In this document: in pieces, positions 1 to 7,650 of the stretch
Layout: each line of letters opens with the position of its first letter
Numbering within the stretch: the stretch's first letter is position 1
Origin: Euperipatoides rowelli
Taxonomy: Eukaryota > Onychophora > Udeonychophora > Euonychophora > Peripatopsidae
NCBI GenBank assembly: GCA_003024985.2
Contig: PXIH01S0025165.1
Strand: one strand, 5' to 3'
Length of the DNA stretch: 10,634 bases
Position numbers and translations under genes: made by a program
Notes under the pieces: model-generated
Told to the model about the DNA's origin: nothing
The model's input: only the letters and a program-made list of their open reading frames with translations
Databases searched by the model: none

Positions 1-9
1 CCCCCCCCC
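1..9. repeat. Poly(C) run at window edge
   Basis: Nine consecutive C residues open the window. A similar eleven-base C run lies at 10186-10196. Both are simple homopolymers in an otherwise AT-rich sequence. The run may continue outside the window. Confidence 0.8.
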
Positions 10-78
10 AAATACACCCTTGAATGTCCTGGTTTGAGAAATTTAAAATATGGTAAGCCTGCCTAGTCGGCTCTTTGG

Positions 79-163
79 CCGATTAATCATTACTCAGTTT
101 TTTCCGATTAATCTGTTCTATTAATCGACCATTTAATTTAATTTTAGACAGTTAATCTCGACC
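79..163. repeat. Cluster of CGATTAATC-type motifs
   Basis: The motif CCGATTAATC occurs at 79-88 and 104-113. An inverted relative, TTAATCGACC, is at 121-130, and a degenerate one, GTTAATCTCGACC, at 151-163. Four related motifs in 85 bases, in both orientations, look like the remains of a dispersed repeat or the subterminal region of a DNA transposon. No full terminus or target duplication can be seen, so the class is unknown. Confidence 0.4.
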
Positions 164-905
164 AACAGATCAACAAAATGTGAAAATATCAACAACTGTG
201 TCATTAGAATAGGACAAGTACAATTTATTCTTCCATTATAAAAAAAAATGGAAGATATAATATAAATATCCAATTTGTCTTGTGATTGATCTTTTTGGGG
301 AATAGTCATATTGTGGTCTGTCAAATAATCAATTATTAAACTTTATCAGAAATATCTGTTTTGGGGTCCCATAAAACAAAGAAAAGAAAAAAGAGTCTCA
401 AGGTCATTTTTGTCACCTATCTGAGAATAGGAATATATTTTTGCAATAACAAGTGCAAGTGTTAATGATTGACCACACCTGCAAATGACACTGATCGCAA
501 CAATATAACCATCCAAAAAATAAATAAATTTGGTCAGACAGACAGAAAATTAAATTCTAAGTTACAAGTTGATGTGATGAAAATTCATTGGATTATTTAA
601 TCTGTAAACAAATGTGTGCTAATTAAGATTTCACCAATTAGGATAATTAGCCTAGCCTAGATATCTTTAATTGACTAAACATCATGAATTATGTTTAGAA
701 TTTACTTTAATTATTACTATTGAATTCAATTTTTATTATCATTTACTTGATCAAATTCAATAAATGTCACTACAAAAGGATAAATGAGACAAGAAAAGAA
801 AGATTGCTGGAGCATAGTTGGGTTTGTTTAGATTGTCAAATGATAGATAGCCACAAGTGAATGCCTATCAAGATTAAGAAAATTAATTTTGATCTTTACC
901 AGCTC
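164..905. other. AT-rich stretch without recognised gene
   Basis: I see no gene here. A 63-codon minus-strand frame at 133-324 has no recognisable domain and is rich in Ile, Phe and Asn, as expected from random AT-rich DNA. The doublet TAGCCTAGCCTAG near 649-661 belongs to a TAGCCTA/TAGGCCTA motif that recurs through the window. No RNA gene or clear mobile-element end is visible. Confidence 0.6.
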
Positions 906-930
906 AAAAAAAAAAAAAGAAAAAAAAAAA
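906..930. repeat. Poly(A) tract with one G
   Basis: Thirteen A residues, one G and eleven more A residues run from 906 to 930. It is a simple repeat. It could be the worn tail of a retroposed sequence, but nothing upstream has recognisable LINE or SINE features (no A/B box motifs) and no flanking target duplication is apparent. Confidence 0.75.
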
Positions 931-1080
931 GCCCAAATTAAATTCAAAAGATAAACAGTTGTCATTATCAGTTATACAAAACACCCATCTAAATTAATAA
1001 ATTAAATATTTTCAAACATCATAAAAAATTTAAATTAAAAAAAAAAAACTTTCTCTTTTAACCCAAATTTTTTTTCATTA

Positions 1081-1860
1081 AAATAAGCTGCAACTTATCA
1101 ACACAATGAGGGTAGCCTGAAGATATGAAATTAAATTGGTAATCTTATTACAAGTATACCATCAAAACAGCGTAATATAAAATTGTTAGATAGGAGCAAC
1201 TTCAAGTAGATTGCCTAGCAATGAAAATACTAAGTTGGATTACTTCTGTTGTATGATAATTTCATAAGCAGTAGTTAATGTTTTGTACTGGCTCTTGCAT
1301 TATGGAAGAAAATAACATCTCTACATTGTAGGTAGCAATAAAAAGTTTGCAGCAACAAGTAAGGAAATTCAAAGTTTTTATCATAATTTTAATACACTTT
1401 CATAATGAGCACCGTTCATGGCCTAAACCACATCTAGTCGATATTCAATTACTCGTCATGTTTTGTCCAACATTATCTTCAAAGACAGCCATAATAGAAT
1501 TTGTTATTCTTACCTTCCATATCACGACACCAGTACAGGTGCTCAACAGACTTCATACTTGACATAATCCCACAGGAATGAGCCTAGAGGGGTTATGTCT
1601 AGGGATCATGATGGTCATGGTGTTGGACTTTCTAGCCCAATCTAGCAGTCAGGAAATGTGGCCTTAAGTAAATCTCAAATAATAAATCCCCAATATGGTA
1701 GTGCACCGTCTTCATGGAAAATTACCAAAGGCTACGGCTCATCCAAATAAGAAACCTTTTCCTGTATGGAAGCCATTTGCATTCTGGTAATTGAGTGTCA
1801 TCTATGATTACCCAGCATGCTCTCATTAAGAAACAATAAAACTTTTATGAGTTTGCCTAT
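1081..1860. other. Less AT-rich stretch, no recognised gene
   Basis: By eye, 1300-1830 is clearly richer in G and C than its surroundings, which often marks conserved, transposon-derived or once-coding DNA. It contains a 71-codon plus-strand frame (1347-1562) and many shorter ones, none with a domain I recognise or a clear start context. An AATAAA hexamer on the plus strand at 1835-1840 would suit a transcript end, but a chance match is likely in AT-rich DNA. I therefore annotate it as unexplained, possibly a decayed exon or element body. Confidence 0.4.
1561..1599. repeat. Short hairpin (11-bp stem)
   Basis: GACATAATCCC at 1561-1571 pairs with GGGGTTATGTC at 1589-1599 with one mismatched position, leaving a 17-base loop. 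It lies in the less AT-rich stretch, so the stem is not just an A/T palindrome. No function can be assigned. Confidence 0.6.
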
Positions 1861-1982
1861 TTGCAAAAATTATATGAACTTAAAGAGGAGTATAGAATAA
1901 GCTTATGTACTATGTCTATTGCAATTGTTTTGGGAATTTAAGAGTTATTTAAGACTTTACCAAAAAAGCAAAAAAGTTTTCA

Positions 1983-2653
1983 GATTAAATGTAACAGATT
2001 TTTTTAATTTTTATTTTATTATTGATTTTCAAAGATAATTACTTTAAAAAAATATTCCACTAGAAAGAAAATAATTGAAAAATGCATAAAAAAAAGTTAT
2101 TTACAGATAAAATTAAGACTATTGATATCCTCATCTGAGATTACAGATTGAAACTTTCACATTTTTTTGGGTCTGAAATTAGTTTGATGACAAAATAGTC
2201 TGTACAGCTGTTTTCTTTGTAATGATTTAACCTGTGAATAGAGGTATGTTTAACTTGTATTAAAGATCATTTTGGGTTTTTAAAAAAAAACAAATTGGAC
2301 CATAATAGCACAAAGGATGAATTTGATTATGATTTTTTACAAGTATTTAAACATTTAGACCATATGATATCCAGCTTTAAAGCTGACAAAAATAGCAAAT
2401 ATTCTATAGTTAAGTATAGCAAGCTGTATTCATTTATAGCCTATGATGTCACAAAATATCTCCCCTGGTGTGTACATTGGACAATGTTGTTTTAAAAGGG
2501 GAAGGAACTAAAGACAATTATTTTAAAAATTGAATTTTTGTAAATAACTTTTTTTTTTTAATTTTTTTTTTTTCTGGTGGAAATTTTTTTTTTGTAAAAA
2601 TCTTTGAAAATCAATAATAAAATTTAAAAATCTGTTACTTTTGACCTTTAATC
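1983..2653. mobile_element. Long inverted repeat / foldback element
   Basis: The left arm (about 1983-2105) is repeated in reverse complement at about 2539-2653, around a 433-base spacer. Matching blocks are collinear: GATTAAA at 1983-1989 with 2647-2653, GTAACAGATTTTT at 1991-2003 with 2626-2638, a perfect 23-bp block at 2014-2036 with 2600-2622, TTCCAC near 2055 with GGTGGAA near 2576, and AAGTTATTTACA at 2094-2105 with 2539-2550. Differences are mostly in A/T run lengths. This is the structure of a foldback element or MITE. A transcript through it could fold into a long hairpin. Outer ends are blurred, and I find no clear target duplication, so the superfamily is unassigned. Confidence 0.7.
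2372..2385. repeat. 14-bp perfect palindrome in spacer
   Basis: CAGCTTTAAAGCTG is a perfect palindrome inside the spacer of the large inverted repeat. It also lies in a 66-codon open frame (2295-2495) that has no recognised domain. Its role is unknown and it may be chance. Confidence 0.6.
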
Positions 2654-2687
2654 CTTCAAAATTGAATATAGCTTCAACTTTAGTAAG

Positions 2688-2777
2688 CAAGGGGTCATTC
2701 ACATACAGTATATAACGCTCAAGACAAGGGGTGTGGGATTTCATTTTATAATTTGTTATAAAGGGGAGGGGGGTCTC
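2688..2777. repeat. Block with three G-rich runs, dispersed-repeat-like
   Basis: AAGGGGTCATTC (2689-2700) is followed by TATAACGC (about 2710-2718), ACAAGGGGTGTGGG (about 2724-2737), TTTGTTATAAAGGGG and AGGGGGGTCT (to 2777). From memory, the order AAGGGG-TC-n-CA, then ACGT/ATAACGC, then a second G run, then TTTGTnAnAAGGGGAGGGGGGT matches a dispersed repeat seen in many animal genomes. I cannot name its family with confidence. It directly abuts the right arm of the inverted repeat at 1983-2653 and may belong to the same element. The minus-strand frame across it (2523-2744) runs into poly-lysine and is not convincing as a gene. Confidence 0.4.
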
Positions 2778-3332
2778 TAGAAATGTTTGTTATATAACAT
2801 ACATACAAAATTGTTTAGGAAATTAATATCCGGAGAGATAAAATAACGTTTAAGGGGACACCATATGTGGTTGAAAATTGCTGATTTTTCTTACAATTTT
2901 TAAAATGTGTCTAAGTCTATCACATTTACTTTTACACTTTACTTTTTAAACCTGGATTGATCTGTTTCTTTCAATTTAATGGGTAATTTTAATTACGGTA
3001 TGTATTATCTTAATGTTAAATAAATTGTTCTAATTATGATGTTTATTCATTAAAATCTGTGACAGCATACCAAAGTGGATACATTTAAGTGTTTTTCTTA
3101 TTCTACGAAATTAACCAAGGCTAAAATCAAAACACCCTTGTAAGGAACCTATATTAGCCTATATAGGCTACATAATTTTTACATTTTATTCACTTACGGT
3201 AATAATACGGTATATAAAATATCTATCAATATTGAGAAACCTGCATTAGTTTTAAAAAACGTTAAGTAGTAAAACATTGTATAATTCTTAAAAATTAGCT
3301 AAGTAAATAGTGGTATATTCACTCATAATTGA
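2778..3332. other. AT-rich stretch without recognised gene
   Basis: No gene, RNA gene or transposon terminus is visible. The stretch contains GTTATATAAC (a palindrome at 2789-2798), a 16-bp TAGCCTAT/ATAGGCTA palindrome (3155-3170) and three TACGGTA motifs (about 2995, 3196 and 3207). Confidence 0.55.
3155..3170. repeat. 16-bp perfect palindrome TAGCCTATATAGGCTA
   Basis: TAGCCTAT followed directly by ATAGGCTA forms a perfect palindrome. It is the most symmetric member of the TAGGCCTA/TAGCCTA family of short motifs scattered through the window (see findings). Confidence 0.7.
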
Positions 3333-3458
3333 AGATTGGCATGAAGTTTTGAAAAAAAAAACCTACTTGGGTTTTTAAGTGGCATTTTTCAAGTGGGCCC
3401 AGCCCGAAAAAAACCCACTGTTTTTTTTTTCAGGCTGCGCCCACATTGGCGAACCCTG
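3333..3458. mobile_element. Possible short hAT-like fragment
   Basis: The stretch carries an inverted pair: ACTTGGGTTTTTAAG near 3364-3378 against GAAAAAAACCCACTG near 3406-3420. It ends GGCGAACCCTG at 3448-3458, whose reverse complement CAGGGTTCGCC resembles a hAT terminus. The left end would be a decayed AGATTGGCA near 3334, and the flanks share only AATTG. Against this, the CCCTGAA at 3454-3460 is also explained by the direct-repeat family that continues to 4157. The polypyrimidine tract and CAG at 3420-3433 look like a splice acceptor but probably come from the T-rich element. Confidence 0.3.
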
Positions 3459-3922
3459 AAATTGCCTGAATATAACATATCCGAAGATGAAGCCTCTATG
3501 TTATCACAGGTGGATGGGGCACTTCAGCAAAAATCGGGAAAGGATAAAATCACAAATATGTTAAACATTTTGTGCATCAATCTGCACACCTTAATGTCAT
3601 TGTATCCGGTTGAAAATTGGTATGGATGATGTAATGTTTATATAATATAATAGTTTCAAAGATCAAGGCTGTAGCTCGTCGGTGGTGGATGTGGCACTTT
3701 GGTAAAAAATCGGAAAATGTTAAAATTGAAAAATGTTCCAAGTCATTCTGTGCATCAAATGATATCATATAGTTCTCATATTACTCAGAATTCGTTACTG
3801 AACAAATCCCTATCGAAAAATAATTTAAAAAATTTTGCCACCATATTGGATTTTTGAAAATTACCCAAATGTATGGGAAATAAGCCCTGAAGCAGTCTAG
3901 GTTATATTCCCGAAGATTTCCA

Positions 3923-3943
3923 AAGTTTGCCTTTGGCAAACTT
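3923..3943. repeat. Perfect hairpin AAGTTTGCC/GGCAAACTT
   Basis: A nine-base stem, AAGTTTGCC at 3923-3931 and GGCAAACTT at 3935-3943, closes a TTT loop. The stem has three G/C pairs. It lies just after the second copy of the direct repeat. Confidence 0.75.
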
Positions 3944-3949
3944 AGAAAA

Positions 3950-3957
3950 TGACGTCA
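3950..3957. promoter_or_regulatory. CRE-like octamer TGACGTCA
   Basis: TGACGTCA is the full palindromic cAMP-response element bound by CREB/ATF bZIP dimers. It sits in the repeat mosaic, seven bases after a hairpin. Related TGACATCA and TGATGTCA words occur nearby (about 4001, 4042 and 4218), so it may simply be the least decayed member of a repeat-borne word. No promoter or transcript is evident near it. Confidence 0.3.
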
Positions 3958-4181
3958 TTATAAGCTCTAATATCTAACTTTGGATATATGCAAATAAGGT
4001 GACATCACACTCGGGAATCTTGGGAAATGTTTGTCAATTTTGTGATGTCAAAAATTTTATTATAAATGCAAAAAATATACAGTATGTGCAAAAATATACA
4101 AAATATGCTAATTTATGCAAACCCCTCACTGAAACAGCCTGATATTCCCAAAGATGACATTATAATAGGTAAACAAACTTG

Positions 4182-4244
4182 CAATGCATTGTGGGAAAAA
4201 GCATTTACGTGTCAGTGACATCATGTTGCCCAATGCATTGTGGA
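4182..4244. repeat. Paired CAATGCATTGTGG repeats
   Basis: CAATGCATTGTGGG at 4182-4195 and CAATGCATTGTGGA at 4231-4244 are direct repeats 49 bases apart. Each contains the palindrome CAATGCATTG. They close the repeat mosaic that began near 3454. Confidence 0.65.
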
Positions 4245-4260
4245 TGCTCAAATCTGATTG

Positions 4261-5235
4261 ATTTGGAATGATACCTACTGATATCAAACAAGCTCTCAAT
4301 ATGACTTTTTATTGAATGAAGAAGTGATATGGAATAAGAAATTAAGATAGTTTTTATTTATTATGCTACAATGTGTTGACACATAAGGTAATTGAATAAA
4401 ATTAGTTTATTTTTTCCCCTGCAATATAAGCCTTAATATACTTCTATTGTATGTTAATGAAATGAAAACCAGTAGATAATCTCGTCCTTCAGTTTGGAAA
4501 CAAAATATTAAAATTTGCAATGGAAACCTTAATTAGCTTAACAATATTGTATTGACCAGCCTCACATTTCCGTGCTAAGCACAATAATCTGCCAAGTTTT
4601 ACAAGTCAATAAATTTATAAACAATACTTTGAAAATGCTGAATTATTAATTCATTTATAATTAATAAGGAGAAAACAAATCATCTTTTGTTGAAAGCAAA
4701 CCATTCAGTGATCTCTAATAATAAAAAAAAAAAAAAAAATCAGGTCAATCAAATGACTATGGATTTAATTTCTCTTTTTAAAGTTTTATTCATTTAAAAA
4801 TTCCTCCCAATACTTAAAATGAAAATTTTATAAGTATTAATCATATAGCCTACTTTTGTTATTTATACGAATTAAGAGGCCTGTTAAGCTACTCCAAATC
4901 CAAAACTAACATTTAATTACGTTTTATTATTTAATATGGAATGGTTTTCATTATTCAGTCAGCCTTATCTGGTCTGATAAGAACAGCCACTCCGATAATG
5001 GTTCAATTTTAAATATAGCATTTAAAACGTTCAATAGCTATTATTTGAAGCCTTTCAATAAAACCTTTGAAGAGAAAAAAATATTATCAATGCTTTATAA
5101 AACTAGTATCCAATAAATTTTAAAATATGGCCTATATAGGGATTGTCAGTATCTAATTTACAAGTTCAAAGATCCAATACTATTGTATCTTTATAACTTG
5201 CATCAGTTTTATTAAGATGCATTTAGAAATATCTA
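4261..5235. other. AT-rich stretch without recognised gene
   Basis: I see no gene or RNA gene. The only simple feature is a 17-base A run at 4723-4739. There is a weak A/T palindrome around 4640-4665. TAGGCC-type motifs occur near 4846 and 5131. No transposon ends were found. Confidence 0.55.
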
Positions 5236-5530
5236 ATGTTTTTAAAATACAATTTTAATACAGTTTTTTGTGTAGGTTCTATCATATTTCAGATACAATT
5301 TTGTATTTCACATAGGCCTACAATTATTTGTAAACTGCTATCTCATATTACAGATACAATATTTTTTTTGTGTGACTTGTATTTTGATAGAATCTGTTGT
5401 ATAACTTTATCTAATATTTCAAATACAATTTTGTGTAACTCGTACAGCATTTCCGAAAGAATAAATCTGGCATTTCAGATACAATCATTTGTACCCTATA
5501 ACTGCTTTTTTAACTCATGGCTTCGGAATT
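5236..5530. repeat. Diverged tandem array, unit about 46-69 bp
   Basis: The word CAGATACAAT (or AAATACAAT) recurs at 5245, 5290, 5351, 5420 and 5476, usually preceded by ATCTnATATTT and followed by TTTGTGT. Spacings are about 46, 61, 69 and 56 bases, so the copies have gained or lost bases. A 98-codon plus-strand frame spans the array. Its product is only a degenerate repetition around an SNTI/FQIQF core with many Cys and Ile, and it has no recognised domain. I therefore treat the frame as a by-product of the tandem repeat. Confidence 0.6.
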
Positions 5531-5697
5531 AAGTGAGAAGAAATAATAATTATTGCGAATAGAATAGGAATGTAAAGGCTACATATTCTAGAGTTAAAAG
5601 GAAGTTCCCAATAATTCCAGATCTATGAAAGCAGTTATTAAGTATCATAAAAATTGGTTGCCATAAAATGTCTGTAAATAAAATTGTTTTTCAAAAA

Positions 5698-6465
5698 TAG
5701 AGTGTATTCTTTATTTACACAGATTTGATTTACACGTTTTTTGAATAACACGATTTAAGAATTACTACACTCTACCCCCAGGGGTTTCCAAACTTTTTGT
5801 ACCTTAGAGCACATTCTAAAATGCCGGTAGGGCAGCGGGCACCATCTATATTTTTCCTAATGATGAAATTATATGCACAGATGTAAAAACCGTAGTAGAA
5901 TCTAGATTGTATCGCCTGTGTTTAAACAATTCTCTAACTATCCCAACCACTACTCACTTCGGCTGTCTGTGTGCATTGCACTCAAGTTCGTCCACGTTAA
6001 CTTGGCATAAAAAGTGAAATTATAGTGGTTGATTTACAAGAAAACAACTGCCTAAAATTGGTTGCCTTACCACTNACAATCTAAATCAATGGGATCCGGG
6101 TGCTGGCTAGTTAATGCGGACAAGCTTTCGTTTCATTGTCGAACAGCGATTGGCACACACAAATTGGTTGACGGCCGCCATGGTGCCTGCGAGGCACAGG
6201 GTTGGTTAACNCTGCTCTACCCTCTTAGCATAAACTTAAATCCATCCGCTAATACCACAAAACTAGGTCCAATTTTTAACAAATTAACTTAACAAGAGAT
6301 TAACAATAGTGAGTCGAATAAAATAAATGTTTTTGTTTTCATCACTTCCCCTAACACTTAACATTTGAATTATTTCCAATGGAAAATTTATGTTTGATTT
6401 ACACGTTTTTGATTTACATGCTGATTTCCAATAATAAAGTCTGTGTAAATCAAGAATTAACTCTA
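5698..6465. mobile_element. TA-flanked inverted-repeat element (Tc1/mariner-pogo-like)
   Basis: The left end, TAGAG at 5698-5702 continuing into ATTTACACAGA, is matched by the reverse complement of the right end, which finishes AATTAACTCTA at 6465. About 21 of the first 24 positions after the TA agree. TA at 5698-5699 and 6464-6465 fits the TA target of Tc1/mariner and pogo-like elements. The word GATTTACACG recurs near the ends (about 5726 and 6395), as subterminal transposase sites often do. No transposase is visible, so the element is non-autonomous. A hAT copy is inserted inside it. Alternatively, 5698-5774 is a separate 77-base mini-element, because TAGAGTGTA at 5698-5706 also pairs perfectly with TACACTCTA at 5766-5774. 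Confidence 0.55.
5779..6214. mobile_element. Non-autonomous hAT element with 8-bp target duplication
   Basis: The left end reads CAGGGGTTTCCAAAC. The right end is GTTGGTTAACNCTG, whose reverse complement starts CAGNGTTAACCAAC. About 10 of 14 readable terminal positions agree. CTCTACCC lies at 5770-5777 and again at 6215-6222, directly after the right end. The left copy is separated from CAG by one extra C, probably slippage in a C run. Termini starting CAG and an 8-bp duplication define the hAT superfamily. The right 110 bases are unusually GC-rich and carry a GTGCCT/AGGCAC hairpin (6183-6197). No transposase is present. The 76-codon frame at 6062-6292 crosses the right end and contains two ambiguous codons, so it is not a gene. 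Two N bases lie at 6075 and 6211. Confidence 0.7.
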
Positions 6466-7252
6466 CTTAGACTAGCAGGAGTCTTTTATAAATACAAGAT
6501 AATCCTCGGCAATGTACTAACTCCATATCACTTGAACTTACATTAAGGTCATATTATTTTCTATATGAACCATTAAATTAAAATCATAAATTTTTCATAA
6601 TAAAAAGTCAAAGTTGAAAATAATATTATTTTAGATACTAAATGATACTACCAAAACTCATTGAATCATGAAAATAAAAATAATACTAGTTAATCCCGAG
6701 CAAGAACATCTTCGCCCTAAGATGTTAATTTATTACCCAAATTTTAAAAGGTTTAACATTTTAAAAGGAAATTTCCATTTATATACTGATTCTCTTAAGT
6801 TCAAAGTTTTGTCAAAAGATGCCTTAGCATTTATTTTGTGTGTGTCACGTATCTATGGATTTTATATACTGTATATAGAGATCTTCTTGTACAGTGTAAG
6901 CAGTTTTTTCCCCCTTTTAAACATATTAAAATATTATTTAGTTGTTATTCTATAAATTAAATTAGGGTGAAAAATTATTTTAAAAAATTTCATGTTTAGA
7001 TTAGACCTCCCTCTTCCCAAGTTAAATAATATGAGAGAGGAAATTATTTAATACACTATGTTCATGTAGCATTTAAATCTAGACCTACAGAAAAAAAAAA
7101 TTAGATCAAACCAAATAAGTTTTTTTTTTTTAAATATAAATATTTTAACATGTTGATTGCAATTCATGTGTTAAAATTAGTACAGATGATGTTAAAAAAA
7201 AACCTTAGAAAAGAAAGAAGAAGAAAATACTTCAAAATCAAAATTTTCATCT
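6466..7252. other. AT-rich stretch without recognised gene
   Basis: A 95-codon plus-strand frame (6668-6955) is the longest open frame here. Its product is rich in Ile, Leu, Lys, Phe and Tyr, has a hydrophobic C-terminal third and no domain I recognise. It sits in sequence of uniform AT-rich composition with no splice or poly(A) context, so I regard it as chance. Poly(A) and poly(T) runs lie at about 7090-7100 and 7121-7132. Confidence 0.5.
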
Positions 7253-7365
7253 ATCCCAATCAGGGCTCGAAATTAGTGGTAGCCCAGTAGCCTGAGGCAA
7301 CTAATAAATTGGTTGGGCTACTGCTTGCAAGTTTAGAGGTAGCCCGTCAGGCTACCGGTAAACAT

Positions 7366-7392
7366 GTAAATAAATAAATAAATAAATAAATA
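7366..7392. repeat. (TAAA)n microsatellite
   Basis: About six and a half copies of TAAA run up to the left end of the inner MITE. The array ends in the TA that serves as the MITE's target dinucleotide, so the MITE may have inserted into the array or the array may have grown at its edge. Confidence 0.85.
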
Positions 7393-7650
7393 CAGTAAAA
7401 CCCCTCTAGTCCAAATTAATCTGGACCAAGCTCTGTTCGGATTGTACATAATTTCTATAGGCTATAAGCCATTTAAAAAAAAAAAAATTTTTTTGATCAT
7501 TTGAAGGACAATAGTTGGTCTGTGATCCAGACGCTAGTACTCTAGCGTCTGGATCTCAGACCTACCATTTTTCTGCATCTTGTGATAAAAAAAAGTTTTT
7601 ATATTTTTATGTTCAGACTGGGCGGACTTTCAGACAGGTGGGGTTTATTA
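7393..7650. mobile_element. Nested pogo/mariner-like MITE
   Basis: The left end reads CAGTAAAACCCCTCTAGTCC after TA at 7391-7392. The right end, read in reverse complement from the TA at 7651-7652, gives TAATAAACCCCACCTGTCTG. The ends agree across AAACCCC, then C, G-T-C and an A run, and again at CTG near 40 bases in. A CAGT start, an ACC-rich terminus and TA flanks are typical of Tigger/pogo-type Tc1/mariner relatives. At 258 bases with no open frame it is non-autonomous. It lies inside the hAT at 7261-8114, so it is probably the younger insertion, although its termini have themselves diverged. Confidence 0.65.
7517..7562. repeat. 46-base hairpin inside the MITE
   Basis: The arm at 7517-7537 (GGTCTGTGATCCAG then ACGCTAG) pairs with 7542-7562 around a four-base TACT loop. 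Twenty of 21 positions pair. The stem is far richer in G and C than its surroundings. It lies near the centre of the MITE and may be the inner core of that element, or a small palindrome inserted in it. Confidence 0.85.

Larger units (their letters stand above)
3454..4157. repeat. Three diverged direct-repeat copies (CCCTGAA...CGAAGATG)
   Basis: A motif of about 35 bases recurs at 3454-3489, 3885-3917 and 4122-4156. Each copy reads roughly CCCTGAAnCAGnCTG, then ATATTCCC, then GAAGATG. A second pair of copies, GGTGGATGGGGCACTT at 3509-3581 and GGTGGATGTGGCACTT at 3684-3760, is offset by 175 bases. Both of these end in TGTGCATCAA. The copies are far enough apart in sequence to be old. A 78-codon frame at 3393-3629 crosses one of them, so its open reading is best seen as part of a repeat and not as an exon. 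Confidence 0.6.

Noticed and set aside
1347-1562. 71-codon plus-strand frame in the less AT-rich stretch
   Set aside because: It has no recognised domain or start context, and neighbouring frames are broken by stops.
2295-2495. 66-codon plus-strand frame in the spacer of the inverted repeat
   Set aside because: It has no recognised family. It could be a transposon protein scrap, but there is no motif to support that.
2523-2744. 73-codon minus-strand frame
   Set aside because: It runs through the right arm of an inverted repeat and ends in a lysine-rich tract encoded by poly(T). There is no domain.
3393-3629. 78-codon frame following a splice-acceptor-like tract
   Set aside because: The T-rich acceptor belongs to a possible element fragment. 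The frame overlaps sequence repeated at 3684-3760 and 3885-3917, where the copies are not open.
5236-5532. 98-codon plus-strand open frame
   Set aside because: It lies entirely in a diverged tandem repeat, and its product is a degenerate repetition with no recognised fold.
6062-6292. 76-codon plus-strand frame with Cys and Trp residues
   Set aside because: It crosses the right end of a hAT element and includes two ambiguous codons. It is not part of a transposase as far as I can see.
6668-6955. 95-codon plus-strand open frame
   Set aside because: Its composition is that of random AT-rich DNA (Ile, Leu, Lys, Phe, Tyr). It has no domain, splice or transcript signal.
7366-7392. CRISPR-like or functional tandem array
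   Set aside because: It is a simple TAAA microsatellite with no spacers.
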